A stretch of DNA of 44,994 nt from an uncultured Akkermansia sp. (GTDB lineage Bacteria; Verrucomicrobiota; Verrucomicrobiia; Verrucomicrobiales; Akkermansiaceae): assembly GCA_904501915.1 (NCBI GenBank), contig CAJGCV010000002.1, positions 1 through 44,994 of the forward strand, in the 5' to 3' direction. Positions 24,632-33,296 of the stretch are shown piece after piece (position 1 is the stretch's first letter; each line of letters begins with the position of its first letter). The notes beneath the pieces are model-generated. The model was not told where the DNA came from and did no database searches. It was given only the letters and a program-made list of their open reading frames with translations. A program made the translations under genes and the position numbers.

Positions 24632-25975
24632 ATGAATAGATACGCCGAACAACAGCTGCAGGAATGGAAAAAGAACCCGATGAGGAAGCCGCTTCTCATC
24701 ATGGGGGCTCGCCAGGTCGGAAAGACCTGGCTCATGCAGGAATTCGGGCGTAAGCATTACAAGGAGGTGGCATTTGTCAGTTTTGATAGCAACGAGAATA
24801 TGCGTCTGGCTTTTTCTGGTGGTTACGATGTGCAGCGCCTGCTGCTGCTGATTCAGGCCGAGACTGGTTGCCTGCTGACTCCTGGGGAAACACTGATTAT
24901 TTTTGATGAGATTCAGGAATGCCCGCAGGCGCTGACTTCGTTGAAATACTTCTGCGAGAACGCGAGGGATCACCATATTGTGGCAGCAGGTTCCCTACTG
25001 GGGCTGCAGGTGCATGAGGGTACCGGATTCCCGGTAGGCAAGGTGGACATGATGAATCTCTACCCGATGACCTTCTGCGAATTTCTGGAGGCTATGGGGC
25101 AGGGAAATCTGGTGAAGCTCCTGGAATCCCGGGACTGGGAGCTGGTGAAGGTATTTGCTTCCCGTTTTTCGGATTTGCTGAAGCAGTACTACTTTGTGGG
25201 TGGTATGCCGGAAGCCGTAGCTGCCTTTGTGCAGACAAGGAACTTTGCAGAGGTGCGCCGGGTGCATCAGACACTGCTGGATGGCTATCGGCGTGATTTT
25301 ACGAAGCATGCTCCCGCCGAGGTTGCGCCGCGTATTTCGATGGTGTGGAACTCCATACCCGGGCAGCTTTCCCGAGAGAATAAAAAGTTTATCTGTAAGG
25401 AAGTGGCTCCCGGTCTGCGGATGCGCGATGTTGAATACGCTCTGCAATGGCTCGTGGATGCCGGTCTGGTACATACTGTATCCCGTGTGAGTAAACCGGC
25501 ATTCCCTCCTGCTGCGTATCGGGACAGGATGTTCAAACTCTTCTTTGTGGATGTGGGGCTGCTGGGGGCTATGGCCGATCTGCAGGCTAAGACGATTGTA
25601 GAGGGAAACGCTATTTTTACCGAGTTCAAGGGTGCTCTGGCGGAGCAGTATGTGCAGCAGCAGCTGCGTGCCGTGAATACCCGTGAGCTGTTCTACTGGT
25701 CTTCGCATCAATCTGATTGCGAAATTGATTTTGCCTTCGGCTGTGGGGTCGCTTTTGTCCCCGTTGAGGTGAAGGCGGAGATAAATCTGCAGTCCAAGAG
25801 TCTGATGACCTTCTGCCGGAAGCAGCAGGTTCCGCTGGCTCTGCGTGTGTCGATGCGCTCCTTCCAAATCAGCAATCCACCCGCCGGTAAGGATGGTGGA
25901 ACATTCACGCTGGTGGATTTACCGCTCTATGGTATTGAACAGGCTTATAACGTGTGCGAGGAGATACAGGGATGA
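24632..25975 (+). CDS. AAA ATPase with DUF4143 domain
   Basis: 447 residues of the AAA_14/DUF4143 family. The Walker A is GARQVGKTW, the Walker B LIIFDEIQE, and a sensor-like AAGSLLGL follows; the C-terminal half is the DUF4143 region, with FKGALAEQYVQQQL, FYWSSHQSDCEIDFAF and VPVEVKAE recalling a PD-(D/E)XK-like nuclease fold (Glu-X-Asp and Glu-Val-Lys). The biological role of the family is not established; members are often accessory genes with patchy distribution. The ATG at 24632 (MNRYAEQQLQEW) is chosen over an upstream ATG at 24593 lying in the promoter. Its stop overlaps the next start (ATGA). Confidence 0.9.
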   Translation: MNRYAEQQLQEWKKNPMRKPLLIMGARQVGKTWLMQEFGRKHYKEVAFVSFDSNENMRLAFSGGYDVQRLLLLIQAETGCLLTPGETLIIFDEIQECPQALTSLKYFCENARDHHIVAAGSLLGLQVHEGTGFPVGKVDMMNLYPMTFCEFLEAMGQGNLVKLLESRDWELVKVFASRFSDLLKQYYFVGGMPEAVAAFVQTRNFAEVRRVHQTLLDGYRRDFTKHAPAEVAPRISMVWNSIPGQLSRENKKFICKEVAPGLRMRDVEYALQWLVDAGLVHTVSRVSKPAFPPAAYRDRMFKLFFVDVGLLGAMADLQAKTIVEGNAIFTEFKGALAEQYVQQQLRAVNTRELFYWSSHQSDCEIDFAFGCGVAFVPVEVKAEINLQSKSLMTFCRKQQVPLALRVSMRSFQISNPPAGKDGGTFTLVDLPLYGIEQAYNVCEEIQG

Positions 25976-26424
25976 GGAAGATGGGATGCTTTGCAGCGCT
26001 GCTGGTACTGCTGTTGATTGGGATTTTCCTCTGGCCGGAATCGGAGCCGCCGCTTCGCACAGATGTGGAACCGCTGCAGCGCCGCCTGGTGCTGGATAGC
26101 GGCATCAGCCGCGCGCAGTGGCGTGCCCGACAGAAGTTTGACGACTGCTGGACGATTCCTACCCAGGATAATTATCTGGTGATTACCGGGGTGATTGAGG
26201 TGCCTGCTGCGGCGGATTGGTTTGCAGCGGCAGAGGATGCCCGCCCTGTTCAGGTGAGCGTGGAGGGGGAGTCTCTGGATGCGCTGGAAAGCGCTGCCCT
26301 GTTGGCGCAACTGAATGCCCGGATGCAGGGACGGCGCAATGAGGGGGTGCCGACGTGCTGCCTGAAGCGTTTTGCCTGGTGCCAGCAGAGGAATCTGGTT
26401 TATATTGAGCTGGAATGCCATTAA
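25972..26424 (+). CDS. Small membrane-anchored protein of unknown function
   Basis: 150 residues: an N-terminal transmembrane helix (about 5-23, FAALLVLLLIGIFLW) and a soluble extracytoplasmic domain with two adjacent cysteines (PTCCLKRF) and another near the end. Family not recognised. Its ATG overlaps the stop of the ATPase gene and GAGGAG lies about ten bases upstream, so it is translationally coupled to it. Confidence 0.7.
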   Translation: MRKMGCFAALLVLLLIGIFLWPESEPPLRTDVEPLQRRLVLDSGISRAQWRARQKFDDCWTIPTQDNYLVITGVIEVPAAADWFAAAEDARPVQVSVEGESLDALESAALLAQLNARMQGRRNEGVPTCCLKRFAWCQQRNLVYIELECH

Positions 26425-26448
26425 AATAAGCATTCCTTGTTTTTTACC

Positions 26449-26477
26449 TTTTCATTTAGGGCGTGTTGTGCTAATCT
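26449..26477 (+). promoter_or_regulatory. Promoter of the amino acid ABC transporter operon (leaderless type)
   Basis: TTTTCA (26449-26454), 17-nt spacer, extended -10 TGC-TAATCT (TAATCT at 26472-26477), then eight bases to the ATG at 26486. Confidence 0.65.
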
Positions 26478-26485
26478 CCACGCGC

Positions 26486-27967
26486 ATGCACGGTATATTA
26501 TATAAGAAAGTGCTGGCAGTGATGCTGGCGTTCATGGCGCTGTTTCTGACGTCCTGTGGCGAGAAACAGGAGGAACGCAGCAAGCTGATTATGGTGACGA
26601 ATGCCACATTCCCCCCCTATGAATTCTACCAGGGGGAGCGTATTGTGGGCATTGATGCCGACATGGTGCGCGAGATTGCCCGCCGCAATAATTATGAGCT
26701 GGTGATTGAGGACATGGCCTTCGATTCCGTGATTGCTGCTGTGCAGACGGGTAAGGGCGATGTGGCCGCCTCCGGTATCACGGTGACGGAGGACCGCAAG
26801 AAGCAGATTGATTTCACGACCAGCTATGTGAAGGCTGACCAGGTGATTATCGTGCGCGAGGACTCCGATGTCACCGGACCGGAGAACATGAAGGGCAAGC
26901 GCATCGGTGTGCAGCACGGCACTACAGGCGATATGTATGTGGCCGCCAACATTCAGGAACCTGAGCGTTTCCAGGATGGTGCGCTGGCGGTGGCTTCGCT
27001 GGTGACGGGCAAGATTGATGCTGTTGTGCTTGACAGCGCTCCCGCTGAGGAACACGTGGCCCGTAATGCCGGTATCAGGATTCTGCCTGTGGCGCTTGTT
27101 TCGGAGGAATATGCACTTGCCATCAGCAAGAGCCGCCCGGAGCTGCTTGCCATGTTCAACAAGACCATGGCTGAAATGAAGGCCGATGGCACCATGGATG
27201 AAATCTGGGCCCGTTATCTGGATAAGGATGGCAAGCCGCTGGCGGTGCCTGCTGTGGATACGGAGGAGAAGGGGCTCTGGGGCCGCATGGTTGCCTCCTT
27301 TGAGGTAAATTTCGTGAAGGATAACCGATGGAGCTACCTGGTGAATGGTTTCCTGATTACGATTGAGATTTCCTTCTGCGCGGTGCTCATGGGCCTGTGC
27401 ATTGGTTTCCTGGTGGCTGTGGTGCGCAGTGCCCACGACCAGACAGGCCGCTACAAGGTACTCAATTTCCTGTGCCACATTTACCTGACGGTGGTGCGCG
27501 GCACGCCGGTGGTGGTGCAGCTGCTCATTATATACTTCGTGATTTTCGGTTCGGTGGATGTGAGCAAGGTGCTGGTGGCCATCGTGGCTTTCGGTGTGAA
27601 TAGCGGCGCCTACGTGGCTGAGATTATCCGCTCCGGTATTATGGCGGTGGATGGCGGACAGATGGAGGCAGGGCGCAGCCTGGGGCTGAGCTATGGCACC
27701 ACCATGCGTTCGGTGATTCTGCCGCAGGCCTTCAAGAATGTGCTGCCGGCGCTGGGCAATGAATTTATTGTGCTGCTGAAGGAAACTTCCGTGTGTGGTT
27801 ACATTGCCCTGCAGGATCTGACCAAGGGTGGCGATATTATCCGCAGTCAGACCTACGATGCATTCCTGCCCCTCATTGTAGTGGCGCTTATCTACCTGGT
27901 GGTAGTGGTCTGCCTGAGCCAGTTGCTGAAAAAACTTGAAAACTCTCTGAAGAAGAATGAACGCTGA
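26486..27967 (+). CDS. Polar amino acid ABC transporter, substrate-binding lipoprotein fused to permease
   Basis: 493 residues. A lipoprotein signal with lipobox LTSC (Cys24) leads into a family 3 solute-binding domain (about 33-265: TNATFPPYEFYQGERIVGIDADMVREI, SGITVTEDRKKQIDFT), followed by a HisM/GlnP-type permease (about 285-490) with the EAA loop AGRSLGLSYGTTMRSVILPQA that contacts the ATPase. Substrate is probably a polar amino acid; which one cannot be told. Such fusions are known in several phyla. A longer frame exists upstream, but the ATG at 26486 gives a proper signal peptide and sits 8 nt after the -10 box. It overlaps the ATPase gene by 11 nt. Confidence 0.92.
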   Translation: MHGILYKKVLAVMLAFMALFLTSCGEKQEERSKLIMVTNATFPPYEFYQGERIVGIDADMVREIARRNNYELVIEDMAFDSVIAAVQTGKGDVAASGITVTEDRKKQIDFTTSYVKADQVIIVREDSDVTGPENMKGKRIGVQHGTTGDMYVAANIQEPERFQDGALAVASLVTGKIDAVVLDSAPAEEHVARNAGIRILPVALVSEEYALAISKSRPELLAMFNKTMAEMKADGTMDEIWARYLDKDGKPLAVPAVDTEEKGLWGRMVASFEVNFVKDNRWSYLVNGFLITIEISFCAVLMGLCIGFLVAVVRSAHDQTGRYKVLNFLCHIYLTVVRGTPVVVQLLIIYFVIFGSVDVSKVLVAIVAFGVNSGAYVAEIIRSGIMAVDGGQMEAGRSLGLSYGTTMRSVILPQAFKNVLPALGNEFIVLLKETSVCGYIALQDLTKGGDIIRSQTYDAFLPLIVVALIYLVVVVCLSQLLKKLENSLKKNER

Positions 27968-28688
27968 GAATATTTTAGAGGTGCGTAACCTGGTTAAGGA
28001 ATTCGGCGACCACCGCGTGATTGATGGTGTGTCTGTCGGCGTGACTAAGGGTGAGGTGGTGTTCCTGCTGGGACCTTCCGGTGCAGGTAAGAGCACGGTG
28101 ATGCGCTGCATGAATTTCCTGGAGACTCCCACCGGGGGTGAGGTGCTGTTCCACGGCGAGCCGGTGAACCGCAGCGAGAGCGGACTCAACCACTATCGCG
28201 CCAAGGTGGGCATGGTGTTCCAGCATTTCAACCTTTTTGCCAATCTTACGATTCTGGACAACATCACCCTGGCTCCGATGAAATGCGGCCTCATGAGCCG
28301 AACCGAGGCTGAGACCCAGGCGCTGCACCTGCTGCACCGCATTGGTCTGCGGGATAAGGCCAGGGCTTATCCTTCCCAGCTTTCCGGCGGGCAGAAACAG
28401 CGCGTAGCCATTGTGCGCGCCCTCGCGATGAATCCCGAGGTGCTCCTCTTCGATGAGCCGACTTCTGCGCTCGACCCCGAAATGGTGGGTGAGGTGGAAA
28501 ACCTCATGCGCGAGCTCGCCAGGGACGGTATGACCATGCTCGTGGTTTCTCACGATACTGATTTTGCCATGGAACTGGCAGACCGCATCGTCTTCCTGGC
28601 CGATGGTAAGGTGGTGGTGGATGCCCCGCCCAGCGTTATCGCTGCCAGCGATAACTCCCGTATACGCGACTTCTTCTCCCTGCGATAA
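27957..28688 (+). CDS. Polar amino acid ABC transporter ATP-binding protein (GlnQ type)
   Basis: 243 residues with Walker A GPSGAGKST, Q-loop VFQHFNLF, signature LSGGQKQR, Walker B VLLFDEPTSALD and H-loop VVSHD. This is the ATPase for the fused binding protein-permease gene that it overlaps by 11 nt, so two genes encode the complete importer. Confidence 0.96.
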   Translation: MNAENILEVRNLVKEFGDHRVIDGVSVGVTKGEVVFLLGPSGAGKSTVMRCMNFLETPTGGEVLFHGEPVNRSESGLNHYRAKVGMVFQHFNLFANLTILDNITLAPMKCGLMSRTEAETQALHLLHRIGLRDKARAYPSQLSGGQKQRVAIVRALAMNPEVLLFDEPTSALDPEMVGEVENLMRELARDGMTMLVVSHDTDFAMELADRIVFLADGKVVVDAPPSVIAASDNSRIRDFFSLR

Positions 28689-28716
28689 AGAAGTTGAGCG
28701 TCATGAAGCTATAACG

Positions 28717-28746
28717 GAAAGCGGCACTCGGGTGAGTGCCGCTTTC
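28717..28746 (+). terminator. Terminator after the ABC transporter operon
   Basis: GAAAGCGGCACTC, loop GGGT, GAGTGCCGCTTTC. Near-perfect 13-bp arms with a short A/T flank; probably works in both directions. Confidence 0.75.
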
Positions 28747-28796
28747 CTGCGTAATAAGGAGGAGGTAAGGAGGAGGCGGGGAGTTGCGCAAAAGTG

Positions 28797-29315
28797 CTAA
28801 TCTTCCTGCCGGATGCGTTTGTTCGGACCATCGCCTACGGAGACGGTCTCTACTGTGACCTGGTGCACACCGCGGCGGTGGAAGCCCAGGGCGCGTGCTG
28901 TAGCGGGGCTGAGGTCAATAATGCGCTTGCGGTGGAATGGTCCGCGGTCGTTCACGCGCACCACGCAGCTTTTGCCGGTGGATATGCTGGTGACGCGCAC
29001 CATGCTGGGCAGGGGGAGCGTGCGGTGTGCCACATACATGCCGCCATAGGGCAGTTTCTCGCCCATGGCACCAATGGTATCTGCTCCTTCGTAAATGGAA
29101 GCCTCGCCGGTTTCGTGGTATTGCAGAGCCTCGGCAATGGTCAAGGGCTTGTAGCGCTTGCCATTCACGGTGTAGGCCGCCCGCTTGACCTTAGGCTCAG
29201 GGCGGGTATCAACCACCGGTGCCGGTGCGGGCTTTTTGCGCCAGTTACAGCCCGTGCCGGGCAGCAGTACAGAAGCTGCCAATAGAACAAGCAGGTATCG
29301 CGTGGTATTCCTCAC
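28797..29315 (-). CDS. RlpA-like lipoprotein (double-psi beta-barrel)
   Basis: 172 residues if started at the GTG at 29315. A lipoprotein signal (RNTTRYLLVLLAASVLLPGTGC) is followed by an RlpA domain: GEASIYEG, AHRTLPLPSMVRVTSI, VVRVNDRGPFH with the catalytic-site Asp, and RIIDLSPATARALGF. RlpA proteins are septal lytic transglycosylases acting on denuded glycan in some species (family knowledge); there is no SPOR domain here. Two ATG codons lie upstream in frame (29351, 29324), but the second overlaps the -10 box and neither gives as good a signal peptide. The GTG lies seven bases after the -10 box. Confidence 0.85.
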   Translation of the reverse strand: MRNTTRYLLVLLAASVLLPGTGCNWRKKPAPAPVVDTRPEPKVKRAAYTVNGKRYKPLTIAEALQYHETGEASIYEGADTIGAMGEKLPYGGMYVAHRTLPLPSMVRVTSISTGKSCVVRVNDRGPFHRKRIIDLSPATARALGFHRRGVHQVTVETVSVGDGPNKRIRQED

Positions 29316-29322
29316 GCCGTTC

Positions 29323-29351
29323 ATTCTACCATTTTTGTTTGGAAATAGCAA
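29323..29351 (-). promoter_or_regulatory. Promoter of the RlpA-like gene (leaderless type, GTG start)
   Basis: TTGCTA (29346-29351), 17-nt spacer, TAGAAT (29323-29328), then seven bases (GAACGGC) to the GTG at 29315. Confidence 0.7.
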
Positions 29352-29369
29352 GAACTCTGCCGAAATTGC

Positions 29370-29398
29370 TTGACTTTATGCAGGGTGGGGAGCAGACT
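29370..29398 (+). promoter_or_regulatory. Weak candidate promoter of the transglutaminase-like operon
   Basis: TTGACT (29370-29375), 17-nt spacer, CAGACT (29393-29398), then eight bases to the ATG at 29407. The -10 matches consensus at only three positions, so this is tentative, but the spacing follows the leaderless pattern. Confidence 0.35.
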
Positions 29399-29406
29399 CA
29401 TGCTAT

Positions 29407-31638
29407 ATGAGCGCGCGTGTATGTTCATTAATGCTTGGAGTGCTGCTTCTGGGCTTGTCTCCGCAGAAGCCGCTGTATGCCGCAGGTGCAGAAGATTGCA
29501 AGTTGGCTCTGGCACCTCTGAAGACCGGTAAGTTGCCGGCTGGTGTGTCGGCAGCATTGGAGAAAGGTGATTACACTGCGGTGCAGGCTGCCCTGGTGGA
29601 GGCAATGAAGAAGGCCGGCAGGATATCGTACGAGGATGATGCAACCCTGTGTCTGGCCATGATGCATGAGCTGGTACGTGTAACCGGGGCAGATGTGTTA
29701 ACGGCATTTGCTGCCGAAGATAAGGAGAAGGGCAAATTCCTGAAGCAATTTGTGACGGATGCAGAGTGGCTGGAACTGTACTTGAGCTGTGGTCTTGTGC
29801 CGTCCAAGAAAGCAACTGGCGTGGATGTGCTCTACCGCATCTGGAAGGAGGAAGCGGGCGAGGTGAGGAATAAAGCGCTGGCGGTGGCGCTGGCTTCCTG
29901 CTGGGGTGGTGGCGAAACGTGGGCGAATCCCCCCCTTGCCGATCTGCTTCCCAACAAGTATAACCCGGTGCGGCGCTATAAGTTCTTCCAGAAACAGGAC
30001 AGTAAGGGACTGTTGCATCCCAATTACCGGAATCTGAAACCCTGGGAGCTGCGTTTCGTGGTGGCGAATCCGGGCCAGGACTGGGATGACGCCTCGTATG
30101 AGTTTGCGGCTCGCGCTATCAATCTGCCCTGGGATAAATATGGTATTGCCTGCTGGGCGGCTACTTACACGGGCACATCCAGGTTTGGTGATAGTGTTCA
30201 GGGCGGTGCCTATAACCTGCCTTATGCTAATGAAAGCTGGGCTGAGGCCACGCTGCGCAACGGCGGCGTATGCGGCGCAATGTCGCATCTGGGCGCGGTT
30301 GCTGCCATGGCACACGGCATCCCCGCATACACCTGTGGACAGCCCGGCCATTGTGCGTACGCGGTGCGCACGGAGCGTGGGAAGTGGATAGGTGGTTTCG
30401 GTGGGCCGGACGGCTACATGCATAATATGATTTTCGGACATCAGGCGCCTACTTCCTGTAATTTGATGGAGGCAGTGTTCGGGGATGATAAGAAGGTGGC
30501 CCGAGCGTATCGCAAGAGTTTCTGTGCCCGCGCTCTGGAGGCCGTGGGGGATGCAGCCGGGGCTCAGAAGGCGTGGAAGTCTGCCTTGAAGGATTCTCCC
30601 CTGCATCCGTTCTTTCGCGCTGCATTACATGCGCTCATGAAGAAGGAAGGCATTACTCCGAAGGAATGCTATCAATATATACTGTGTGAATTGATACCGC
30701 ATTATGCCGGGCACGGTGTGGCCGCCATGGAAGCCCGCGCTGATCTGGCAGAGGAATTCGCCGGAATGGATGATTTGGAGCGCCTGGATATTTTCCAGCG
30801 GGAGCACCAGGCGCTTGCGTCAACTCCCTCCAGCTGGGCAGTGAAGCTTGACGGGCTTGTGGAAAAACAGGCAGCCACGCTGCAGTCGGACAGCAGCCGC
30901 CAGAAGCTGCTCGAGGTAATGTTTACTGCACACATGATGCAAGGGGATGGTACTACCTTCGGCCAGTTGCTGGAGTGGGCGGTGAAGACCTACGTGGCAA
31001 CTGAGGAGGGCAGCCGTATGTTCAACAAGGCTTTTGCCAATGCGGCAGACTCTGCAGGTGCGGGGCAGGGTGGTGATGATGCTGAACGTCAGAAGAAGAT
31101 GGCTGCAGCCTACAGCAAGGCGATCGTAGCGGCGGAGCAGGCTCGCTCGGCTCCCGCTTTCCTGGCTCTTACCAAGGGAGCCCTGGCTTTGGATAAGCCG
31201 GATTTCAAGGCAGACCCGCTGCAGAAGGTTGCTGAGATGTCAGGAGCTCCTGCCAAAGCTGCCCTGTTCCGTATTTCCACCACCAGTAACTGGGATTCTC
31301 CCGTGCTGCACTTGGCTGTTACTACCCCGGAAGGTGGTAAGTGCCATACATCGAAGGAGAAAATGCCCTCCTTCATTGTAGAGTTGGAGAATCCAGGTTT
31401 CACCACGGGTTGCATTATCCGTAAGACCAATGGCAATGAAGGTCGCATGAAGAAGGCGGTGGTTTCCACGAGTGAGGATGGCGCTACCTGGTTCAAACGT
31501 GCGGAGGTAGAGAATATGCCTAAGGAATGGGCTGTGACCTTCCCCGAGGGGATCCGTGCCAAATGGGTGAAGGTGGAGTTTGATAATCCTGAGCCCGAGG
31601 TCGCCCATATTTCCCATGTTGTTGTTTACACTCGCTAA
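29407..31638 (+). CDS. Secreted transglutaminase-like protein with a C-terminal discoidin-like domain
   Basis: 743 residues. A signal peptide (about 1-26, ending PLYAAGA) leads into a helical region, then a transglutaminase-like core: NGGVCGAMSHLGAVAAMAHG with Cys289, GQPGHCAYAV with His315, and Asp335 in GGPDGY, in the order Cys-His-Asp of that fold. Such exported proteins act as proteases or cross-linkers. A middle part (about 370-600) is helical and repeat-like. The final 130 residues are beta-rich and resemble F5/8 type C carbohydrate-binding modules (SNWDSPVLHLAV to HISHVVVYTR). Function is inferred from fold-like patterns; the family as a whole was not recognised. Its stop is 19 nt before the next gene, so they form an operon. 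Confidence 0.8.
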   Translation: MSARVCSLMLGVLLLGLSPQKPLYAAGAEDCKLALAPLKTGKLPAGVSAALEKGDYTAVQAALVEAMKKAGRISYEDDATLCLAMMHELVRVTGADVLTAFAAEDKEKGKFLKQFVTDAEWLELYLSCGLVPSKKATGVDVLYRIWKEEAGEVRNKALAVALASCWGGGETWANPPLADLLPNKYNPVRRYKFFQKQDSKGLLHPNYRNLKPWELRFVVANPGQDWDDASYEFAARAINLPWDKYGIACWAATYTGTSRFGDSVQGGAYNLPYANESWAEATLRNGGVCGAMSHLGAVAAMAHGIPAYTCGQPGHCAYAVRTERGKWIGGFGGPDGYMHNMIFGHQAPTSCNLMEAVFGDDKKVARAYRKSFCARALEAVGDAAGAQKAWKSALKDSPLHPFFRAALHALMKKEGITPKECYQYILCELIPHYAGHGVAAMEARADLAEEFAGMDDLERLDIFQREHQALASTPSSWAVKLDGLVEKQAATLQSDSSRQKLLEVMFTAHMMQGDGTTFGQLLEWAVKTYVATEEGSRMFNKAFANAADSAGAGQGGDDAERQKKMAAAYSKAIVAAEQARSAPAFLALTKGALALDKPDFKADPLQKVAEMSGAPAKAALFRISTTSNWDSPVLHLAVTTPEGGKCHTSKEKMPSFIVELENPGFTTGCIIRKTNGNEGRMKKAVVSTSEDGATWFKRAEVENMPKEWAVTFPEGIRAKWVKVEFDNPEPEVAHISHVVVYTR

Positions 31639-31657
31639 CCCTTTCTGATTTAACGAT

Positions 31658-33070
31658 ATGAAGAAGTTTCTCTTGGTTCTCATCCTCCTGGGCGTGGTTG
31701 CCACTGGTATTTATTATTACAATCCCGGTTTGCTGGGGTTGGATGCCCCTGCAGGCAAAACGCTGAAGAAGAATGCTCAGGCCGGGCAGGAGGCGCTGAC
31801 GACCGATACCTCCGGGATTTCGGATGATGAAGACCGGATTGTCGATTCTCAGCCCAGCCCGTTGGGATTCATGGAGAATATGGATGCCCGCGCCAAGGCT
31901 AAGGCGGAGGGGCTTCCCTCGCTCATTCTCTGGTATGGCTCAGACTGGATGCCTGGAGCAGCCAGTCTGGTGAACGAATGGAACAAGCTTGAAAAGAAGA
32001 ATCTACCCGTAGTCATGGGGCAGATTGACGAGCGCGTGGGCTCGGTACCGGAGTTGAATGCCCGCGAAAAGCTGCTGCCCACGGGTGCATTCATGGATTT
32101 ACCGGTTGCAGTGCTGATGGCGCCGGATGAAACGCTGTTGGGTATTTATTCAGGTAAGACGGTGAGGAATGCTGCCGCTATGGAACTGGCTTTGAAGCGT
32201 ACTCTGGCGCACATGCCGGAGTATATGAAACTGGTTGAAAAAGCGTGTTCCGCCGAGGGGCTGGAAGGAGCACGTGCTGCGGCAGATGCCCTGGCGATGC
32301 AGCCATATGAGGTTGCCACCCGCAACCACCGGTTGAAAGATATTCTGAATAAGAAGGACCCGGAACACAAAACGCTTTGCCGCTATCTCTACTGCATGGA
32401 CCACATGGGAATGTATGATGAGATTAATGCCGTGCTTGCCGGTGGTAAGGGGGCGGATGCCAAGTTCAAAGGCGCGGAGCGTCGGTTTGACGAGGCAGAA
32501 CTCTTTGTCAGGAATGTGCTTAATGCCCGCAAACTCAACACGGAGCTGGAGCAACGCTGGCTCTCAGGTCTTGCCTACGTCTACCGAGAGCAATACAATG
32601 CCACCAAGGCGCCTGCCCTGCGCCAGAAAGTGGTGGATACTTACCGCAAGGTGGTTGCTGTTGACGACATGAGCGAATACGGCAAGGGAGCTCAGCGCTG
32701 GGCCAATTACTGGGATGAGAAGTTCCCTTATGTGTTTGAGGAACCCTACTATGATAGCGGTGAAATGACCGTCGGCTTCGAGAAGGAATGGCGTGTGAAC
32801 GTGAGTGAGAGTATGAAGGGGCCTGGCCTGTACTCCTTCTCATTGGTGCCCAGTGCCAGCAAGAATGGACGCATGACTTCCCGCGGATTCAAGCTGTTTG
32901 CTAATGGTAAGCATGTGTGCGATGCTGAAGAACCTGCCGATAAGGATACGAAGTCGGTGACCTTCAATGTGCCGCGTGCACTCAAGGGGCGCGTAGAGGT
33001 ACGCTTCCATGTGCAGTGCCATGATGGTTGGTTCGGCTGTGCTGGTGAGATGAAGATGCAGAAGAAGTAA
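31658..33070 (+). CDS. Membrane-anchored protein with a thioredoxin-like segment
   Basis: 470 residues. An N-terminal helix (about 3-20) anchors it. Residues about 80-185 read like a thioredoxin fold (LPSLILWYGSDWMPGA, NLPVVMGQIDER, cis-Pro-like MDLPVAVLMAPDETLLGIYSG) but the active-site CXXC is missing, so redox activity is unlikely. A helical region and a beta-rich C-terminal domain of about 110 residues follow (SGEMTVGFEKEW to HDGWFGCAGEM), perhaps a binding module. Being cotranscribed with the transglutaminase-like protein, it may act on or hold the same exported substrate. Family not recognised. Confidence 0.75.
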   Translation: MKKFLLVLILLGVVATGIYYYNPGLLGLDAPAGKTLKKNAQAGQEALTTDTSGISDDEDRIVDSQPSPLGFMENMDARAKAKAEGLPSLILWYGSDWMPGAASLVNEWNKLEKKNLPVVMGQIDERVGSVPELNAREKLLPTGAFMDLPVAVLMAPDETLLGIYSGKTVRNAAAMELALKRTLAHMPEYMKLVEKACSAEGLEGARAAADALAMQPYEVATRNHRLKDILNKKDPEHKTLCRYLYCMDHMGMYDEINAVLAGGKGADAKFKGAERRFDEAELFVRNVLNARKLNTELEQRWLSGLAYVYREQYNATKAPALRQKVVDTYRKVVAVDDMSEYGKGAQRWANYWDEKFPYVFEEPYYDSGEMTVGFEKEWRVNVSESMKGPGLYSFSLVPSASKNGRMTSRGFKLFANGKHVCDAEEPADKDTKSVTFNVPRALKGRVEVRFHVQCHDGWFGCAGEMKMQKK

Positions 33071-33237
33071 GAGCCCTGGTACAGCGCCTGATAAAAGGGG
33101 ATTTGACGTCGGAGCATAGCACTTCAGCTATGTTTATGATTAAGGGCGACTGAGGTCCCTTGCTTTGATAAAGTAGGCGGTCTGCCCGTGCACATTCCCA
33201 TCGGGACACGCCGCATTGGATATTCTGTTCCATAAAA
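33071..33237. other. Intergenic stretch after the transglutaminase-like operon
   Basis: No gene seen. A small dyad CATAGC-ACTTCA-GCTATG at 33115-33132 followed by TTT may end the upstream operon weakly. The strong bidirectional hairpin at 33238-33266 closes the region. Confidence 0.4.
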
Positions 33238-33266
33238 CAGGCCGCGCTGTGATGCAGCGCGGCCTG
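33238..33266. terminator. Bidirectional terminator between the exported-protein operon and hpf
   Basis: CAGGCCGCGCTG, loop TGATG, CAGCGCGGCCTG: perfect 12-bp arms. On the minus strand TTTTA follows; on the plus strand GAAAATT follows, so it most clearly serves hpf. Confidence 0.8.
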
Positions 33267-33296
33267 GAAAATTGCCAGAGTTTATTGAAATGCCCG

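Noticed and set aside
24422..24976. Minus-strand frame with repeated SRTTF segments
   Set aside because: The repeats come from the 33-bp non-coding repeats; the remainder is antisense to the ATPase gene and runs over the pheT terminator.
33071..33296. Small structured RNA (SRP, 6S or similar)
   Set aside because: Only the small dyad at 33115 and the terminator-like hairpin at 33238 fold convincingly; none of the conserved motifs of known RNAs was seen.
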